From positions 1 through 34,891 of the forward strand of contig CACYHW010000022.1 in assembly GCA_902774335.1 (NCBI GenBank): a stretch of 34,891 nt of DNA, given 5' to 3'. The DNA is from an uncultured Bacteroidales bacterium. Its GTDB lineage: Bacteria; Bacteroidota; Bacteroidia; Bacteroidales; Bacteroidaceae. Positions 1 through 7,393 of the stretch are shown here, piece by piece (positions within the stretch are counted from its first letter, which is position 1; each line of letters starts with the position of its first letter). The notes under the pieces are model-generated. The model did no database searches and had not been told where the DNA came from. It saw only the letters and a program-made list of their open reading frames with translations. Position numbers and translations under genes: made by a program.

Positions 1-42
1 CTTTGCGCCCGCTAAACGAGTTTTCACATTATTTTTAAGAAA

Positions 43-312
43 ATGTATTTAGACAAAGAGAAAAAACAAGAGATCTTTGGACAATACGGAAAGTCCAACA
101 CGGATACTGGCTCACCCGAAGCTCAGATAGCCTTGTTCTCATACCGTATTTCCCATTTGACGGAACATCTTAAGGAGAACCGTAAGGATTATAGCACTGA
201 AAGGGCACTGACCCAGCTGGTAGGTAAGCGTCGTAGACTGCTCAACTACCTCAAGGAGAGAGACATCGAGCGCTACCGCGCTATCGTTAAGGCTCTCGGT
301 CTGCGTAAGTAA
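43..312 (+). CDS. rpsO: 30S ribosomal protein S15
   Basis: This 89-residue protein has the length and sequence of bacterial S15, the small-subunit protein that binds the central domain of 16S rRNA early in 30S assembly. The family core is visible: the stretch around residues 18-30 with GSPEAQIA, the [13 protein letters not shown] helix, and the [10 protein letters not shown] segment near residues 61-70. The ATG at 43 gives the usual N-terminus and is preceded by an A/T-rich stretch rather than a Shine-Dalgarno site, as is normal in Bacteroidota. It stands alone, with its own terminator just after the stop codon. The window opens with CTTTG, which could be the tail of a TAnnTTTG promoter box, but the first bases lie outside the window. 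Identification is secure. Confidence 0.97.
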   Translation: MYLDKEKKQEIFGQYGKSNTDTGSPEAQIALFSYRISHLTEHLKENRKDYSTERALTQLVGKRRRLLNYLKERDIERYRAIVKALGLRK

Positions 313-324
313 GGCTAGAAATGA

Positions 325-364
325 AAAAAGAAGGGTTGACCAAATGGGCAACCCTTCTTTTTTT
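325..364 (+). terminator. Rho-independent terminator of rpsO
   Basis: GAAGGGTTG (330-338) pairs perfectly with CAACCCTTC (349-357), and a run of seven T follows. It lies about 15 bp after the rpsO stop codon. Upstream A residues opposite the T run could make it partly bidirectional. Confidence 0.92.
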
Positions 365-369
365 ATGTA

Positions 370-487
370 GAATTGAAAATTGAAAATTGAAAATTGAGAA
401 TAAAAAACGCTTTGCGTTTTTATGTCGCGGGCTATACGCAGGTTCGAACGTATTAATTTTCAATTCTCAATTTTCAATTCTCAATTA
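370..487. repeat. Inverted pair of heptanucleotide arrays (AATTGAA type)
   Basis: At 370-401 a 7-bp unit of the form GAAAATT repeats about four times. At 452-487 the reverse-complement unit (TTTTCAA/TTCTCAA) repeats about four times. The two arrays can fold on each other into a long A/T-rich stem around a roughly 50-bp centre. That centre contains a perfect small hairpin, AAAAACGC (403-410) with GCGTTTTT (414-421), which could act as a second terminator. No convincing gene lies between rpsO and ahcY. Related repeats recur at 4783-4838. Confidence 0.75.
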
Positions 488-491
488 TCAG

Positions 492-499
492 TATCTTTG
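492..499 (+). promoter_or_regulatory. Probable ahcY promoter -7 box (TATCTTTG)
   Basis: TATCTTTG matches the Bacteroidota primary sigma -7 consensus TAnnTTTG and lies 32 bp before the ahcY start. No clear TTTG-type -33 box is seen at the usual 19-21 bp spacing. Transcription would start near 506. Confidence 0.6.
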
Positions 500-531
500 C
501 GCTTTGAATATTCAATTCTACTCATTTGACT

Positions 532-1947
532 ATGGATTTATATACAAACCTGCCGTACAAGGTGGCAGATATCAAGCTGGCTGATTTCGGCCGTAAGGAG
601 ATTGAGATGGCCGAGAAGGAGATGCCGGGTCTGATGGCTCTCCGTGACAAGTACCGTGATTCAAAACCGCTCAAGGGTGCCCGCATCATGGGCTCTCTGC
701 ACATGACAATCCAGACAGCAGTCCTTATTGAGACACTTCACGAGCTTGGCGCCCAGATACGCTGGTGCTCATGCAACATATATTCAACCCAGGATCATGC
801 CGCCGCAGCCATTGCCGCCGCAGGCAGCGCCGCCGTGTTTGCATGGAAGGGTGAGACCGCACAGGAGTACTGGTGGTGCACACTTCAGGCCATGAACTTC
901 CCTGAGGGAGGTCCCAACATGATAGTCGACGACGGCGGTGACGCCACACTCATGATACATCTGGGAGTAAAGGGCGAGAAGGATCCCAAGGCTCTGGAGT
1001 ACAATGCCGAGTCGGCCGATGAGCGTGAGCTTCTGAACGCGCTCAAGGAGGTTGCCAAGGTTAAGGGCAACTCATACTGGCAGAATATTGCCAAGAACAT
1101 CAAGGGTGTAAGCGAGGAGACCACCACCGGTGTACACCGCCTGTACCGCATGCAGCAGAACGGCGAGCTCCTGTTCCCCGCCTTCAACGTGAATGACTCC
1201 GTAACAAAGAGCAAGTTCGACAATCTGTACGGCTGCCGTGAGTCGCTGGCCGACGGTATCAAGCGCGCTACCGACGTGATGATTGCCGGTAAGGTATGCG
1301 TGGTATGCGGTTACGGTGAGGTAGGTAAGGGCTGTGCCCAGAGCATGCGCTCATACGGAGCCCGCGTGCTGATTACCGAGATTGACCCCATCTGCGCCCT
1401 GCAGGCTGCAATGGAGGGATACGAGGTTGTAACAATGGAGGAGGCAGCTCCCCTTGGAAATATCTTTGTGACCACAACAGGCAACATAGATGTCATAACC
1501 ACCGAGCATATGAAAGCCATGCCCGATCAGGCTATCGTCTGCAATATCGGCCACTTTGACAGCGAGATTCAGGTGGACAAACTCAAGAAGATACCGGGCA
1601 TCAAGTGCCAGAACGTAAAACCTCAGGTAGACCGTTATTTCTTTGAGGACGGACACAGCATAATCCTTTTGGCCGATGGCCGACTGGTAAACCTGGGTTG
1701 CGCAACCGGTCACCCCAGCTTTGTAATGAGCAACAGCTTCACCAACCAGACTCTGGCTCAGATCGAGCTTTTTGGCAAGCAGTATCCGGTTGACGTGTAC
1801 CGCCTGCCCAAGCATCTTGACGAGGAGGTGGCCCGCCTGCACCTGGAGCGCATCGGCGTTCATCTGTCCAAGCTCACTCAGGCTCAGGCAGACTATCTTG
1901 GTGTACCTGTGGAGGGTCCCTACAAGGCTGAACACTATCGCTATTGA
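532..1947 (+). CDS. ahcY: Adenosylhomocysteinase (SAH hydrolase)
   Basis: The enzyme reversibly splits S-adenosylhomocysteine into adenosine and homocysteine in the cytoplasm, relieving product inhibition of methyltransferases and feeding homocysteine back to methionine. Visible marks are the N-terminal substrate region SLHMTIQTA (residues 55-63), [11 protein letters not shown] (195-205), the NAD-binding GYGEVGKG (260-267), and the canonical C-terminal YKAEHYRY tail. The 471-residue length is that of the longer bacterial form. An in-frame TTG at 526 would add two residues, but the ATG at 532 is the better start because it gives the usual N-terminus. The gene has its own TATCTTTG box and no close upstream partner. 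Identification is very secure. Confidence 0.97.
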   Translation: MDLYTNLPYKVADIKLADFGRKEIEMAEKEMPGLMALRDKYRDSKPLKGARIMGSLHMTIQTAVLIETLHELGAQIRWCSCNIYSTQDHAAAAIAAAGSAAVFAWKGETAQEYWWCTLQAMNFPEGGPNMIVDDGGDATLMIHLGVKGEKDPKALEYNAESADERELLNALKEVAKVKGNSYWQNIAKNIKGVSEETTTGVHRLYRMQQNGELLFPAFNVNDSVTKSKFDNLYGCRESLADGIKRATDVMIAGKVCVVCGYGEVGKGCAQSMRSYGARVLITEIDPICALQAAMEGYEVVTMEEAAPLGNIFVTTTGNIDVITTEHMKAMPDQAIVCNIGHFDSEIQVDKLKKIPGIKCQNVKPQVDRYFFEDGHSIILLADGRLVNLGCATGHPSFVMSNSFTNQTLAQIELFGKQYPVDVYRLPKHLDEEVARLHLERIGVHLSKLTQAQADYLGVPVEGPYKAEHYRY

Positions 1948-2036
1948 TGCAATTGGGGTCAGACCCCTTTTGCACGGGGTAAAGTGGTTACTAATTTTAA
2001 TATTTTCACGTGACAAAAGGGGTCAGACCCCTGCAC
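1948..2036. repeat. REP-like palindrome pair between ahcY and the LOG gene
   Basis: The 13-bp palindrome GGGGTCAGACCCC occurs twice, at 1955-1967 and 2019-2031, separated by 51 bp. The first copy is followed by TTTTG and the second is preceded by CAAAA, so the pair is arranged head to head as an imperfect inverted repeat. The first copy is also framed by TGCAA and TTGCA, making a longer stem. This resembles repetitive extragenic palindromes in general layout. The first copy with its T run may also serve as the ahcY terminator. Confidence 0.7.
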
Positions 2037-2038
2037 AA

Positions 2039-2626
2039 ATGGAGAGAGAAACTATAGTTGTTTATGGCGCGTCCAGTGCGGAGGCCGAGAAGGTTTTTGT
2101 GGATGCGGCTTTTGAGCTTGGCGGGCTTATCGCCAAGTCCGGCAAGAGACTTGTGTCGGGTGCGGGAAGCACCGGACTGATGGCTGCTGTGGAGAACGGC
2201 GCCCTGGATGCCGGCGGTGTTTCGATAGGCATCATACCGCAGTTCATGGTTGATAACGGCTGGCTGCACGAGGGGCTGACCGAAGTCATCATCACTCCTA
2301 CCATGCACGAACGCAAGAACCGCATGGCAAAGATGGCCGATGCCGTCATAGCCCTGCCCGGCGGAACGGGAACTTTCGAGGAACTCTTTGAAATAATTAC
2401 CTGGAAGATGCTGGGGCTCTTTGTCAAGCCCATCATCATACTCAATACGGACCATTATTACGATCCTCTGCTTGAGATGCTGGAACGTACGGCTCAACGT
2501 CACTTCATGAATCCCGTATTCAAGAGCCTGTGGGCAGTAGCCCAGACTCCGGAGCAGGCGCTCAGCCTTGTGGATTCATTATCTGACTGGAACGATCTTA
2601 CAAGTAAAGTAAACATAGATAAATGA
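2039..2626 (+). CDS. LOG family protein (TIGR00730-type nucleotide 5'-monophosphate phosphoribohydrolase)
   Basis: The 195-residue protein carries the LOG (Lonely Guy) signature PGGTGTFEELFE at residues 107-118, together with the Rossmann-like start IVVYGASS (6-13), GAGSTGLMAA (41-50) and MHERKNRM (89-96). Members cleave nucleoside 5'-monophosphates, classically cytokinin ribotides, to base and ribose 5-phosphate. The physiological substrate in gut-type bacteria is not known. The open frame reaches back into ahcY, but the ATG at 2039 gives the family N-terminus and lies just after the palindrome pair. Its stop overlaps the next start by four bases (ATGA), indicating translational coupling with the DUF4271-like gene. 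The family call is secure and the exact substrate is not. Confidence 0.92.
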   Translation: MERETIVVYGASSAEAEKVFVDAAFELGGLIAKSGKRLVSGAGSTGLMAAVENGALDAGGVSIGIIPQFMVDNGWLHEGLTEVIITPTMHERKNRMAKMADAVIALPGGTGTFEELFEIITWKMLGLFVKPIIILNTDHYYDPLLEMLERTAQRHFMNPVFKSLWAVAQTPEQALSLVDSLSDWNDLTSKVNIDK

Positions 2627-3315
2627 AGTCCTTTCCGTTTTTAAGCATTACCGACGGCCTGCTGGTCAACGACTGGTTCCTGTCGGTCATGATAATTGTT
2701 TTTCTGCTCATGCTCGTTGTCATGGGCCCCTACAGGTATGCTTTTGCCGAGTCAATTTCGGCTATGTTCAGGTTCAGAAACCCGGATGGTGATGTAAGCT
2801 ATCCCTTCATGTCCACACTGGAGTATGTGCTGGTGTTCATACTGGCCTGTCTGGGTGTGGGAATATCGGTGAGCATCTACTCGCACGATATGATGCAGGA
2901 GGGTTTCTCGCAGGTTTTCTTCCTGTTGTGGTATACTTCGCTCATGGTGGTGTTCTTCCTTGCCAAGCTGTTGCTTTATACCATAGTGAACAAGTATCTC
3001 TACAAAAGACAGATCATCACCATAAAACCCAGCCGGTGGAATTGCTTCTTCGTAATGTCCTTCGCAGTGGCCGGATTCCTTATCCTGTTGTTCTCTTTTG
3101 CGGTGTTATTCCTTAATATACATCTTATTGTTCTGCTTATTTTTGCATATCTGATGCGACTTTTGGTTGTTGCGGGCAGAATTTTCAAGATAAAAACCAC
3201 CTTATTCAAGAATAAGCGTTCCAATTCAGGATTTATTGTGTACCTTTGTGCGTTCGAAATTATACCCATCTTAGTGGAGTATTTAGTATCGGGCAGATTA
3301 TTAGGTCTAATTTAA
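2623..3315 (+). CDS. DUF4271-like integral membrane protein
   Basis: This 230-residue protein has about six hydrophobic segments (roughly residues 16-37, 66-86, 100-125, 143-165, 165-188 and 206-226) joined by short basic loops, and no signal peptide beyond the first segment. Its size, pattern and position directly before hemD fit the DUF4271 family of Bacteroidota, whose function is unknown. The assignment rests on remembered gene order and protein pattern, not on a search. The start overlaps the LOG gene stop. The gene probably shares a transcript with hemD, though a promoter-like box lies inside its 3' end. Confidence 0.72.
   Translation: MKSFPFLSITDGLLVNDWFLSVMIIVFLLMLVVMGPYRYAFAESISAMFRFRNPDGDVSYPFMSTLEYVLVFILACLGVGISVSIYSHDMMQEGFSQVFFLLWYTSLMVVFFLAKLLLYTIVNKYLYKRQIITIKPSRWNCFFVMSFAVAGFLILLFSFAVLFLNIHLIVLLIFAYLMRLLVVAGRIFKIKTTLFKNKRSNSGFIVYLCAFEIIPILVEYLVSGRLLGLI
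3241..3248 (+). promoter_or_regulatory. Possible internal promoter for hemD (TACCTTTG)
   Basis: TACCTTTG matches TAnnTTTG inside the end of the DUF4271-like gene, about 80 bp before the hemD start. No good -33 box is seen, and the match could be chance within coding sequence. Confidence 0.3.
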
Positions 3316-3326
3316 ACCGTACAGCC

Positions 3327-4076
3327 TTGAAAGTTAAGAAGGTTCTCATATCCCAGCCGCAGCCTACAACAGGCAAGTCTCCCTATTTTGACTTGGCTGA
3401 GAAGTATGGCGTTGAGTTCGTGTTCAAGCCTTTTATCCGTGTTGAGCCGCTCACAGCCAAAGAGTTCAGACAGCAGCATGTAAACATACTTGACCATACA
3501 GCTGTAGTGTTCACATCACGTCACGCTGTAGATCATTTCTTCCAGCTTTGTGCCGAGATGCGCGTTGCAATCCCCGAGGACATGAAGTATTTCTGCATTA
3601 CGGAGACTGTTTCCCTGTACATCCAGAAGTACGTCCAGTACCGCAAGCGCAAGGTATTCTTCGGTAACACCGGTAAGGTGGACAGCCTGATGGCTCCCAT
3701 CCTCAAGCACAAGACCGAGAAGTATTTCATTCCTATGTCAAACGTGCACACAGGCGAGCTCAAGGCTCTGCTTGACGCCAACAACATTGCTCATACCGAG
3801 GCTATCATGTACCGCACCGTAAGCAACGAGTTTGCAGCAGGTGAACTGGATGATTTTGATATGCTGGTATTCTTCAGCCCTGCAGGAATTGAGTCTCTCA
3901 AGGAGAATGCTCCTGATTTTGTTCAGGGTGAGAAGATTATCGGTTGCTTTGGCGGTACTACAGCCAAGGCTATCCGCGATGCAGGCCTGCGTCTTGATAT
4001 CGAGGCTCCGGTTCCCGGAATCACCTCCATGTCAGCCGCTATCGACGCCTGGTTCGCTGCCAACCAGAAGAAGTAA
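3327..4076 (+). CDS. hemD: Uroporphyrinogen-III synthase
   Basis: The 249-residue protein matches the Bacteroidota form of HemD, which closes hydroxymethylbilane to uroporphyrinogen III, the branch point to haem, sirohaem and cobalamin. Recognisable stretches are the N-terminal KVLISQPQPTTGKSPYFDL, FTSRHAVDHFF (about residue 61), MYRTVSN in the middle, and the diagnostic FFSPAGIESLKEN followed by GCFGGTTAKAIRDAGL. I chose the TTG at 3327 because homologues begin with the KVKKVLISQ segment. The in-frame ATG upstream would lie inside the preceding coding region and add unrelated residues. It lies 11 bp after the DUF4271-like gene and is followed by a terminator. Confidence 0.9.
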   Translation: MKVKKVLISQPQPTTGKSPYFDLAEKYGVEFVFKPFIRVEPLTAKEFRQQHVNILDHTAVVFTSRHAVDHFFQLCAEMRVAIPEDMKYFCITETVSLYIQKYVQYRKRKVFFGNTGKVDSLMAPILKHKTEKYFIPMSNVHTGELKALLDANNIAHTEAIMYRTVSNEFAAGELDDFDMLVFFSPAGIESLKENAPDFVQGEKIIGCFGGTTAKAIRDAGLRLDIEAPVPGITSMSAAIDAWFAANQKK

Positions 4077-4093
4077 TATAAAAGTCATATTTA

Positions 4094-4140
4094 CGGGACC
4101 CTGCATTGCCGGCTGTATGCCTGTGCGGGATCCCGTTTTT
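4094..4140 (+). terminator. Terminator after hemD
   Basis: CGGGA (4094-4098) pairs with TCCCG (4131-4135). The adjoining CCC-T-GCA pairs with TGC-GGG around one bulge, and five T follow. It lies in the 69-bp gap before rnpA, so hemD and rnpA are probably only partly cotranscribed. Confidence 0.75.
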
Positions 4141-4145
4141 GTTTT

Positions 4146-4547
4146 ATGAATACCGGATTCACATTTACCAAACAGGAGCGTCTATGCGGCGACACGCAGG
4201 TTGACAGGCTCTTTACTCAGGGAAACCGACAGATAGCGGTGTTCCCCGTGCGTTTGGTGTGGATTCCGTCCGATGCTCCCGGGGTGCGTGTTCTGATAAG
4301 CGCCCCCAAGCGTAAATTCCACCATGCCGTTGACCGCAACCGCATCAAGAGGCAGATAAGGGAGTTCTACCGTCTCCACTCCGCTGCTCTCAAGGAGGCT
4401 GTCAAATCCAAAGGCATGGGTCTGGATGTGGCTTTTCTCTTCCTGGACAACCGTCTTTGGGAGAGCACTCCGTTGAACGACCGGCTCTTGACAGCAATGG
4501 ATCGCCTGGTCGCCGAGGTTGTGAACCTGCCCTCCAAAGATGCGTAA
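4146..4547 (+). CDS. rnpA: Ribonuclease P protein component
   Basis: This 133-residue basic protein is the protein subunit of RNase P, which helps the catalytic RNA cut the 5' leader from pre-tRNA. The family signature is the RNR motif [14 protein letters not shown] at residues 63-76, preceded by the conserved [10 protein letters not shown] strand and helix. The ATG at 4146 directly follows the hemD terminator. The 3' end overlaps yidD by eight bases, and rnpA-yidD is a pairing found across bacteria. Identification is secure. Confidence 0.95.
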   Translation: MNTGFTFTKQERLCGDTQVDRLFTQGNRQIAVFPVRLVWIPSDAPGVRVLISAPKRKFHHAVDRNRIKRQIREFYRLHSAALKEAVKSKGMGLDVAFLFLDNRLWESTPLNDRLLTAMDRLVAEVVNLPSKDA

Positions 4548-4782
4548 TCTGTTGAATATTTTTACCAAATCGTTAGGGTGGTTGCTCATGCTTCCCATAC
4601 GGTTTTACAGGACGTTCATATCGCCTCTTACCCCGCCTTCCTGCCGCTTTACCCCCACCTGTTCCCAGTATGCCATCGAGGCTATAACCAAGCACGGTCC
4701 CTTTAAGGGAACATGGCTGGCTGTCAAGCGTGTGCTGCGCTGCCGTCCGGGCGGCGGGTCGGGGTATGATCCGGTTCCGTGA
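4540..4782 (+). CDS. yidD: Membrane protein insertion efficiency factor YidD
   Basis: This 80-residue protein has the YidD hallmark [12 protein letters not shown] (about residues 34-45), then the amphipathic segment and the basic [19 protein letters not shown] tail. YidD lies at the inner face of the membrane and assists YidC in inserting proteins. The gene overlaps rnpA by eight bases, so translation is likely coupled. Its stop codon runs directly into a tandem heptanucleotide array. Confidence 0.95.
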   Translation: MRNLLNIFTKSLGWLLMLPIRFYRTFISPLTPPSCRFTPTCSQYAIEAITKHGPFKGTWLAVKRVLRCRPGGGSGYDPVP

Positions 4783-4838
4783 GAATTGGGAATTGAGAAT
4801 TGGGAATTGAGAATTGAGAATTGAGAATTGAGAATTGA
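4783..4838. repeat. Eight-copy heptanucleotide tandem array (GAATTGA)
   Basis: Eight consecutive 7-bp units run without interruption from the yidD stop codon to 3 bp before the start codon of the next gene. Six units are GAATTGA and two (first and third) are GAATTGG. The array therefore occupies the whole translation-initiation region of the TatD-type gene. The unit is of the same type as the arrays at 370-401 and 452-487. Confidence 0.93.
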
Positions 4839-4841
4839 AGC

Positions 4842-5468
4842 TTGGGGATTATTGATATACATACTCATGTTTTGCCGGAGGAACCGGGCTCAGCACTGGT
4901 TTGCATAGGTTGTGGCCCTATTCCTGATGCCCATGCTCACTTCTACAGCGTGGGTCTTCATCCATGGGATGTTACGGGTAATGATGAGGAATCTTTCCGT
5001 TCAATCGAGTCTCTGGTTGCGAACCCCCGGGTACTGGCGGTAGGAGAGTGCGGCTTCGACACCCTAAAGCGTCCGTCGCACGAAATACAGGAGCAGGCCT
5101 TTGTCCTCCAGGTGGAGATATCGGAGCGTTACGGCAAGCCCATGATAATTCATGTTGTAAGGGATTTTGACAGTGTGATACGCCTGCGTAAACAACTCAG
5201 GCCCAAGCAACCCTGGCTTGTCCACGGCTTCCGCGGAGGCCCCGTCCAGATGGCCCAACTCCATTCAAACGGCATCCTTGTTTCGTTGGGTCTTAAAGCG
5301 GATCCGCTTACAATCAAACAGGTCCCGCAGGAGCGTCTTTTCCTTGAAACCGACGGAAATACTTTGATCAGTCAAGTGATAGAACTCGCTGCCACTGTGC
5401 GAAATGAGAGTATCAGTACCATACAAAACCTAATAATACGGAATAACCGCAATCTTCTGTCTTTATAG
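4842..5468 (+). CDS. TatD family metal-dependent hydrolase
   Basis: The 208-residue protein has the TatD amidohydrolase metal ligands in order: DIHTH (His7, His9), GECGFD (Glu69), IHVV (His104), VHGF (His128) and ETDGN (Asp171). It also has the GLHPWD segment at 38-43. TatD proteins are cytoplasmic metal-dependent nucleases reported to act on DNA ends or as D-aminoacyl-tRNA deacylase-like enzymes. The role here is not settled. It is slightly shorter than E. coli TatD. The start must lie after the in-frame TGA at 4836-4838, so the TTG at 4842 is the earliest and most likely start. It probably follows yidD on the same transcript, separated only by the repeat array. Confidence 0.88.
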   Translation: MGIIDIHTHVLPEEPGSALVCIGCGPIPDAHAHFYSVGLHPWDVTGNDEESFRSIESLVANPRVLAVGECGFDTLKRPSHEIQEQAFVLQVEISERYGKPMIIHVVRDFDSVIRLRKQLRPKQPWLVHGFRGGPVQMAQLHSNGILVSLGLKADPLTIKQVPQERLFLETDGNTLISQVIELAATVRNESISTIQNLIIRNNRNLLSL

Positions 5469-5500
5469 TTTGTGCCTTTCGTCAAAGAATTGTACATTTG
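5469..5500 (+). promoter_or_regulatory. tyrS promoter (TTTG ... TACATTTG)
   Basis: A -33 TTTG (5469-5472) and a -7 TACATTTG (5493-5500) are separated by 20 bp, fitting the Bacteroidota consensus. The box lies 30 bp before the tyrS ATG. It is the best-formed promoter in the window. Confidence 0.75.
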
Positions 5501-5530
5501 CGCACTTTTGAGCAAAATCCGATACTTATT

Positions 5531-6829
5531 ATGACTAATTTTGTTGAAGAACTTACCTGGAGAGGCATGATCCACCAGATGATGCCCGGTACCGATGAAT
5601 TGCTGAACAAGGAACAGGTTACAGCCTATGTGGGTTTTGATCCCACCGCCGATTCCCTTCATATCGGGCATCTGTGCAGCATAATGATACTCCGTCACTT
5701 CCAGCGCTGCGGTCACAAGCCCTTGGCGCTCATTGGTGGTGCAACCGGTATGATTGGCGACCCCAGCGGCAAGTCGCAGGAGCGCAATCTGCTGAACGAG
5801 GATACCCTCAAGCATAACGTGGAGTGCATCCGCAAGCAGCTGGCCAAGTTCCTGGATTTTGACAGCGACGCCCCCAACAAGGCTGAACTTGTAAACAATT
5901 ATGACTGGCTTAAGAATGTCACTTTCCTTGACTTTTCACGTGACATCGGTAAGCATATCACCGTCAATTACATGATGGCCAAGGACTCCGTCAAGAAGCG
6001 TCTTAACGGTGAGGCCCGTGACGGTCTTTCATTCACTGAATTCACATATCAGCTCCTTCAGGGCTACGATTTCCTCTACCTGAACGAGCATAAGAACTGC
6101 AAGCTGCAGATGGGAGGTGCCGACCAGTGGGGTAACATAACCACCGGTGCCGAGCTTATACGCCGTATCAACGGAACCGAGTGCTTTGCACTTACATGCC
6201 CGCTTATCACCAAGTCCGACGGAACCAAGTTCGGTAAGACCGAGGGCGGCAACGTATGGCTCAATCCCGAATATACCTCACCCTACAAGTTCTACCAGTT
6301 CTGGCTGAACGTAAGCGACGAGGATGCCAAGCGTTACATCAAGATCTTCACCAACATCGAAAAGGAGGAGTGCGAGGCTCTGATTGCCGAGCATGACGCC
6401 GCTCCCCATCTGCGTCTGGTCCAGAAGCGTCTTGCCAAGGATGTAACCTGCATGGTTCACAGCGAGGCCGACTACAAGTCTGCCGCCGAGGCATCGGACA
6501 TCCTGTTCGGCAACTCAGCAAGCGCCGATGACCTCAAGAACATTGACGAGAGCATGCTCCTGTCGGTGTTTGACGGTGTTCCCCAGTTCCGTTTCAGCCG
6601 CGACCTGCTCAAGCAGGAGATCAAGGCATCGGACTTCCTGACCGATGTATGCCCGGTGTTCTTCAGCAAGAGCGAGGCCCGCAAGATGATGCAGGGCGGC
6701 GGCGTTTCCGTGAACAAGGAAAAGACCTACGACCACTCACGCATCTTTACCGAGGCCGACCTGGTTGACGGCAGGTATATCGTGCTTCAGCGAGGCAAGA
6801 AAAACTACTATCTGCTCATTGCCGAGTAA
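5531..6829 (+). CDS. tyrS: Tyrosine--tRNA ligase
   Basis: The 432-residue enzyme charges tRNA-Tyr with tyrosine in the cytoplasm. Class I marks are the HIGH motif in SLHIGHL (His44-His47) and the KMSKS equivalent KFGKT (233-237). The tyrosine pocket segments GFDPTADS and YQLLQGYDF are present, and an S4-like RNA-binding domain fills the last 70 or so residues ([13 protein letters not shown]). An in-frame TTG at 5498 lies within the -7 box, so the ATG at 5531 is the real start. The tRNA-Gln promoter begins only about 12 bp after the stop. Confidence 0.97.
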   Translation: MTNFVEELTWRGMIHQMMPGTDELLNKEQVTAYVGFDPTADSLHIGHLCSIMILRHFQRCGHKPLALIGGATGMIGDPSGKSQERNLLNEDTLKHNVECIRKQLAKFLDFDSDAPNKAELVNNYDWLKNVTFLDFSRDIGKHITVNYMMAKDSVKKRLNGEARDGLSFTEFTYQLLQGYDFLYLNEHKNCKLQMGGADQWGNITTGAELIRRINGTECFALTCPLITKSDGTKFGKTEGGNVWLNPEYTSPYKFYQFWLNVSDEDAKRYIKIFTNIEKEECEALIAEHDAAPHLRLVQKRLAKDVTCMVHSEADYKSAAEASDILFGNSASADDLKNIDESMLLSVFDGVPQFRFSRDLLKQEIKASDFLTDVCPVFFSKSEARKMMQGGGVSVNKEKTYDHSRIFTEADLVDGRYIVLQRGKKNYYLLIAE

Positions 6830-6848
6830 CCGGCTTTGAGTATCTTTG
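6819..6848 (+). promoter_or_regulatory. tRNA-Gln promoter (TTG ... TATCTTTG)
   Basis: TATCTTTG at 6841-6848 matches the -7 consensus, and a TTG at 6819-6821 lies 19 bp upstream, inside the end of tyrS. The tRNA begins 25 bp after the box. Confidence 0.65.
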
Positions 6849-6873
6849 CAAGCCCCTTGAGGGCATAGGCGAT

Positions 6874-6944
6874 TGTCGTATGGTGTAATGGTAGCACAAC
6901 AGGTTTTGGTTCTGTTTGTCCTGGTTCGAATCCGGGTACGACAG
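6874..6944 (+). tRNA. tRNA-Gln (anticodon TTG)
   Basis: The acceptor stem TGTCGTA (6874-6880) pairs exactly with TACGACA (6937-6943), followed by discriminator G at 6944. The D-arm TGGTGTAATGGTAGCAC, an anticodon stem ACAGG/TCTGT with a 7-base loop holding TTG at 6906-6908, and a T-arm with GGTTCGAATCC are all present. U1-A72 and G73 are the classic glutamine identity elements. The CCA end is not encoded. A terminator follows four bases later. Confidence 0.96.
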
Positions 6945-6947
6945 CTG

Positions 6948-6977
6948 GCAGGGAAGTTGCTCTTCCCTGCTTTTTTT
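6948..6977 (+). terminator. Terminator of tRNA-Gln
   Basis: GCAGGGAAG (6948-6956) pairs perfectly with CTTCCCTGC (6962-6970) around a 5-base loop, followed by seven T. Confidence 0.92.
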
Positions 6978-7085
6978 ACGATTTGAGAACCCCATAATGG
7001 GTAAAATGTGGCCAAAAAAGGGGATTATGGCACAAATCTTAATCTCAATGGCACGTCCGGGAAACCCCCGTATCGAAACCCTCCA

Positions 7086-7093
7086 TATCTTTG
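7086..7093 (+). promoter_or_regulatory. SRP RNA promoter -7 box (TATCTTTG)
   Basis: TATCTTTG fits the -7 consensus and would start a transcript near 7100. No convincing -33 box is seen. The 108 bp between the tRNA terminator and this box show no gene. Confidence 0.6.
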
Positions 7094-7096
7094 CAG

Positions 7097-7210
7097 TGTA
7101 AGTTTTCATGCACATATTTGGTTAGTAATTGACTTTCGTGAAGTCTTTCCTCAGGTCTGGGAAGATGCAGGGGACAGATCAAAGGAGCCGCTCAGATGCG
7201 GCTCTTTTTT
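7097..7210 (+). ncRNA. ffs: Signal recognition particle RNA, small bacterial form (4.5S)
   Basis: The core at 7148-7174 matches SRP RNA domain IV. CAGG is followed by TCT, a GNRA tetraloop GGGA, and AGA, then TGCAG, which corresponds to the CAGGTCC-GGAA-GGA-AGCAG core of E. coli 4.5S RNA. The outer helix TCCTC (7148-7152) with GGGGA (7170-7174) also forms. This RNA binds Ffh and targets nascent membrane proteins to the translocon. The 5' end is inferred from the -7 box and the 3' end from the terminator, so both ends are approximate. Short open frames across the region are not genes. Confidence 0.85.
7185..7210 (+). terminator. Terminator of the SRP RNA
   Basis: GAGCCGC (7185-7191) pairs with GCGGCTC (7198-7204) around a 6-base loop, followed by six T. 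The 128 bp after it, up to the next promoter box, show no gene. Confidence 0.88.
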
Positions 7211-7313
7211 GTTTGCAATACCAATCTCAGAGCCCTCTGTCGCTGTGTGAAGTGTTAAAACATACCTCAGACCTCAATTTTTCCTCACTTTTATTAAAAA
7301 AAAAGAGTGAAAC

Positions 7314-7346
7314 TTTACCCCAGTAGCCAAAAAAGACTTAACTTTG
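7314..7346 (+). promoter_or_regulatory. Probable promoter of the FAS1/SusCD operon (TAACTTTG)
   Basis: TAACTTTG at 7339-7346 matches the -7 consensus, and a near-consensus TTTA (7314-7317) lies 21 bp upstream. It precedes the GH43 start by 47 bp and is the only promoter-like box I see before the operon. No operator site for a SusR or hybrid two-component regulator is recognisable. Confidence 0.55.
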
Positions 7347-7393
7347 GCCGCTAACTGATTTTTTAATAAGATAAAATATTAACCAATATTCTT

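Noticed and set aside
387-584. Short open frame between rpsO and ahcY
   Set aside because: It is made of the heptanucleotide repeats and the ahcY promoter region and runs into ahcY in a different frame.
1772-2038. Upstream extension of the LOG gene frame into ahcY
   Set aside because: The extra 89 residues overlap ahcY in another frame and show no family similarity. The ATG at 2039 gives the normal N-terminus.
6816-7326. Several short open frames on both strands around tRNA-Gln and the SRP RNA
   Set aside because: They cross RNA genes and terminators, overlap each other and have low-complexity or unlikely compositions.
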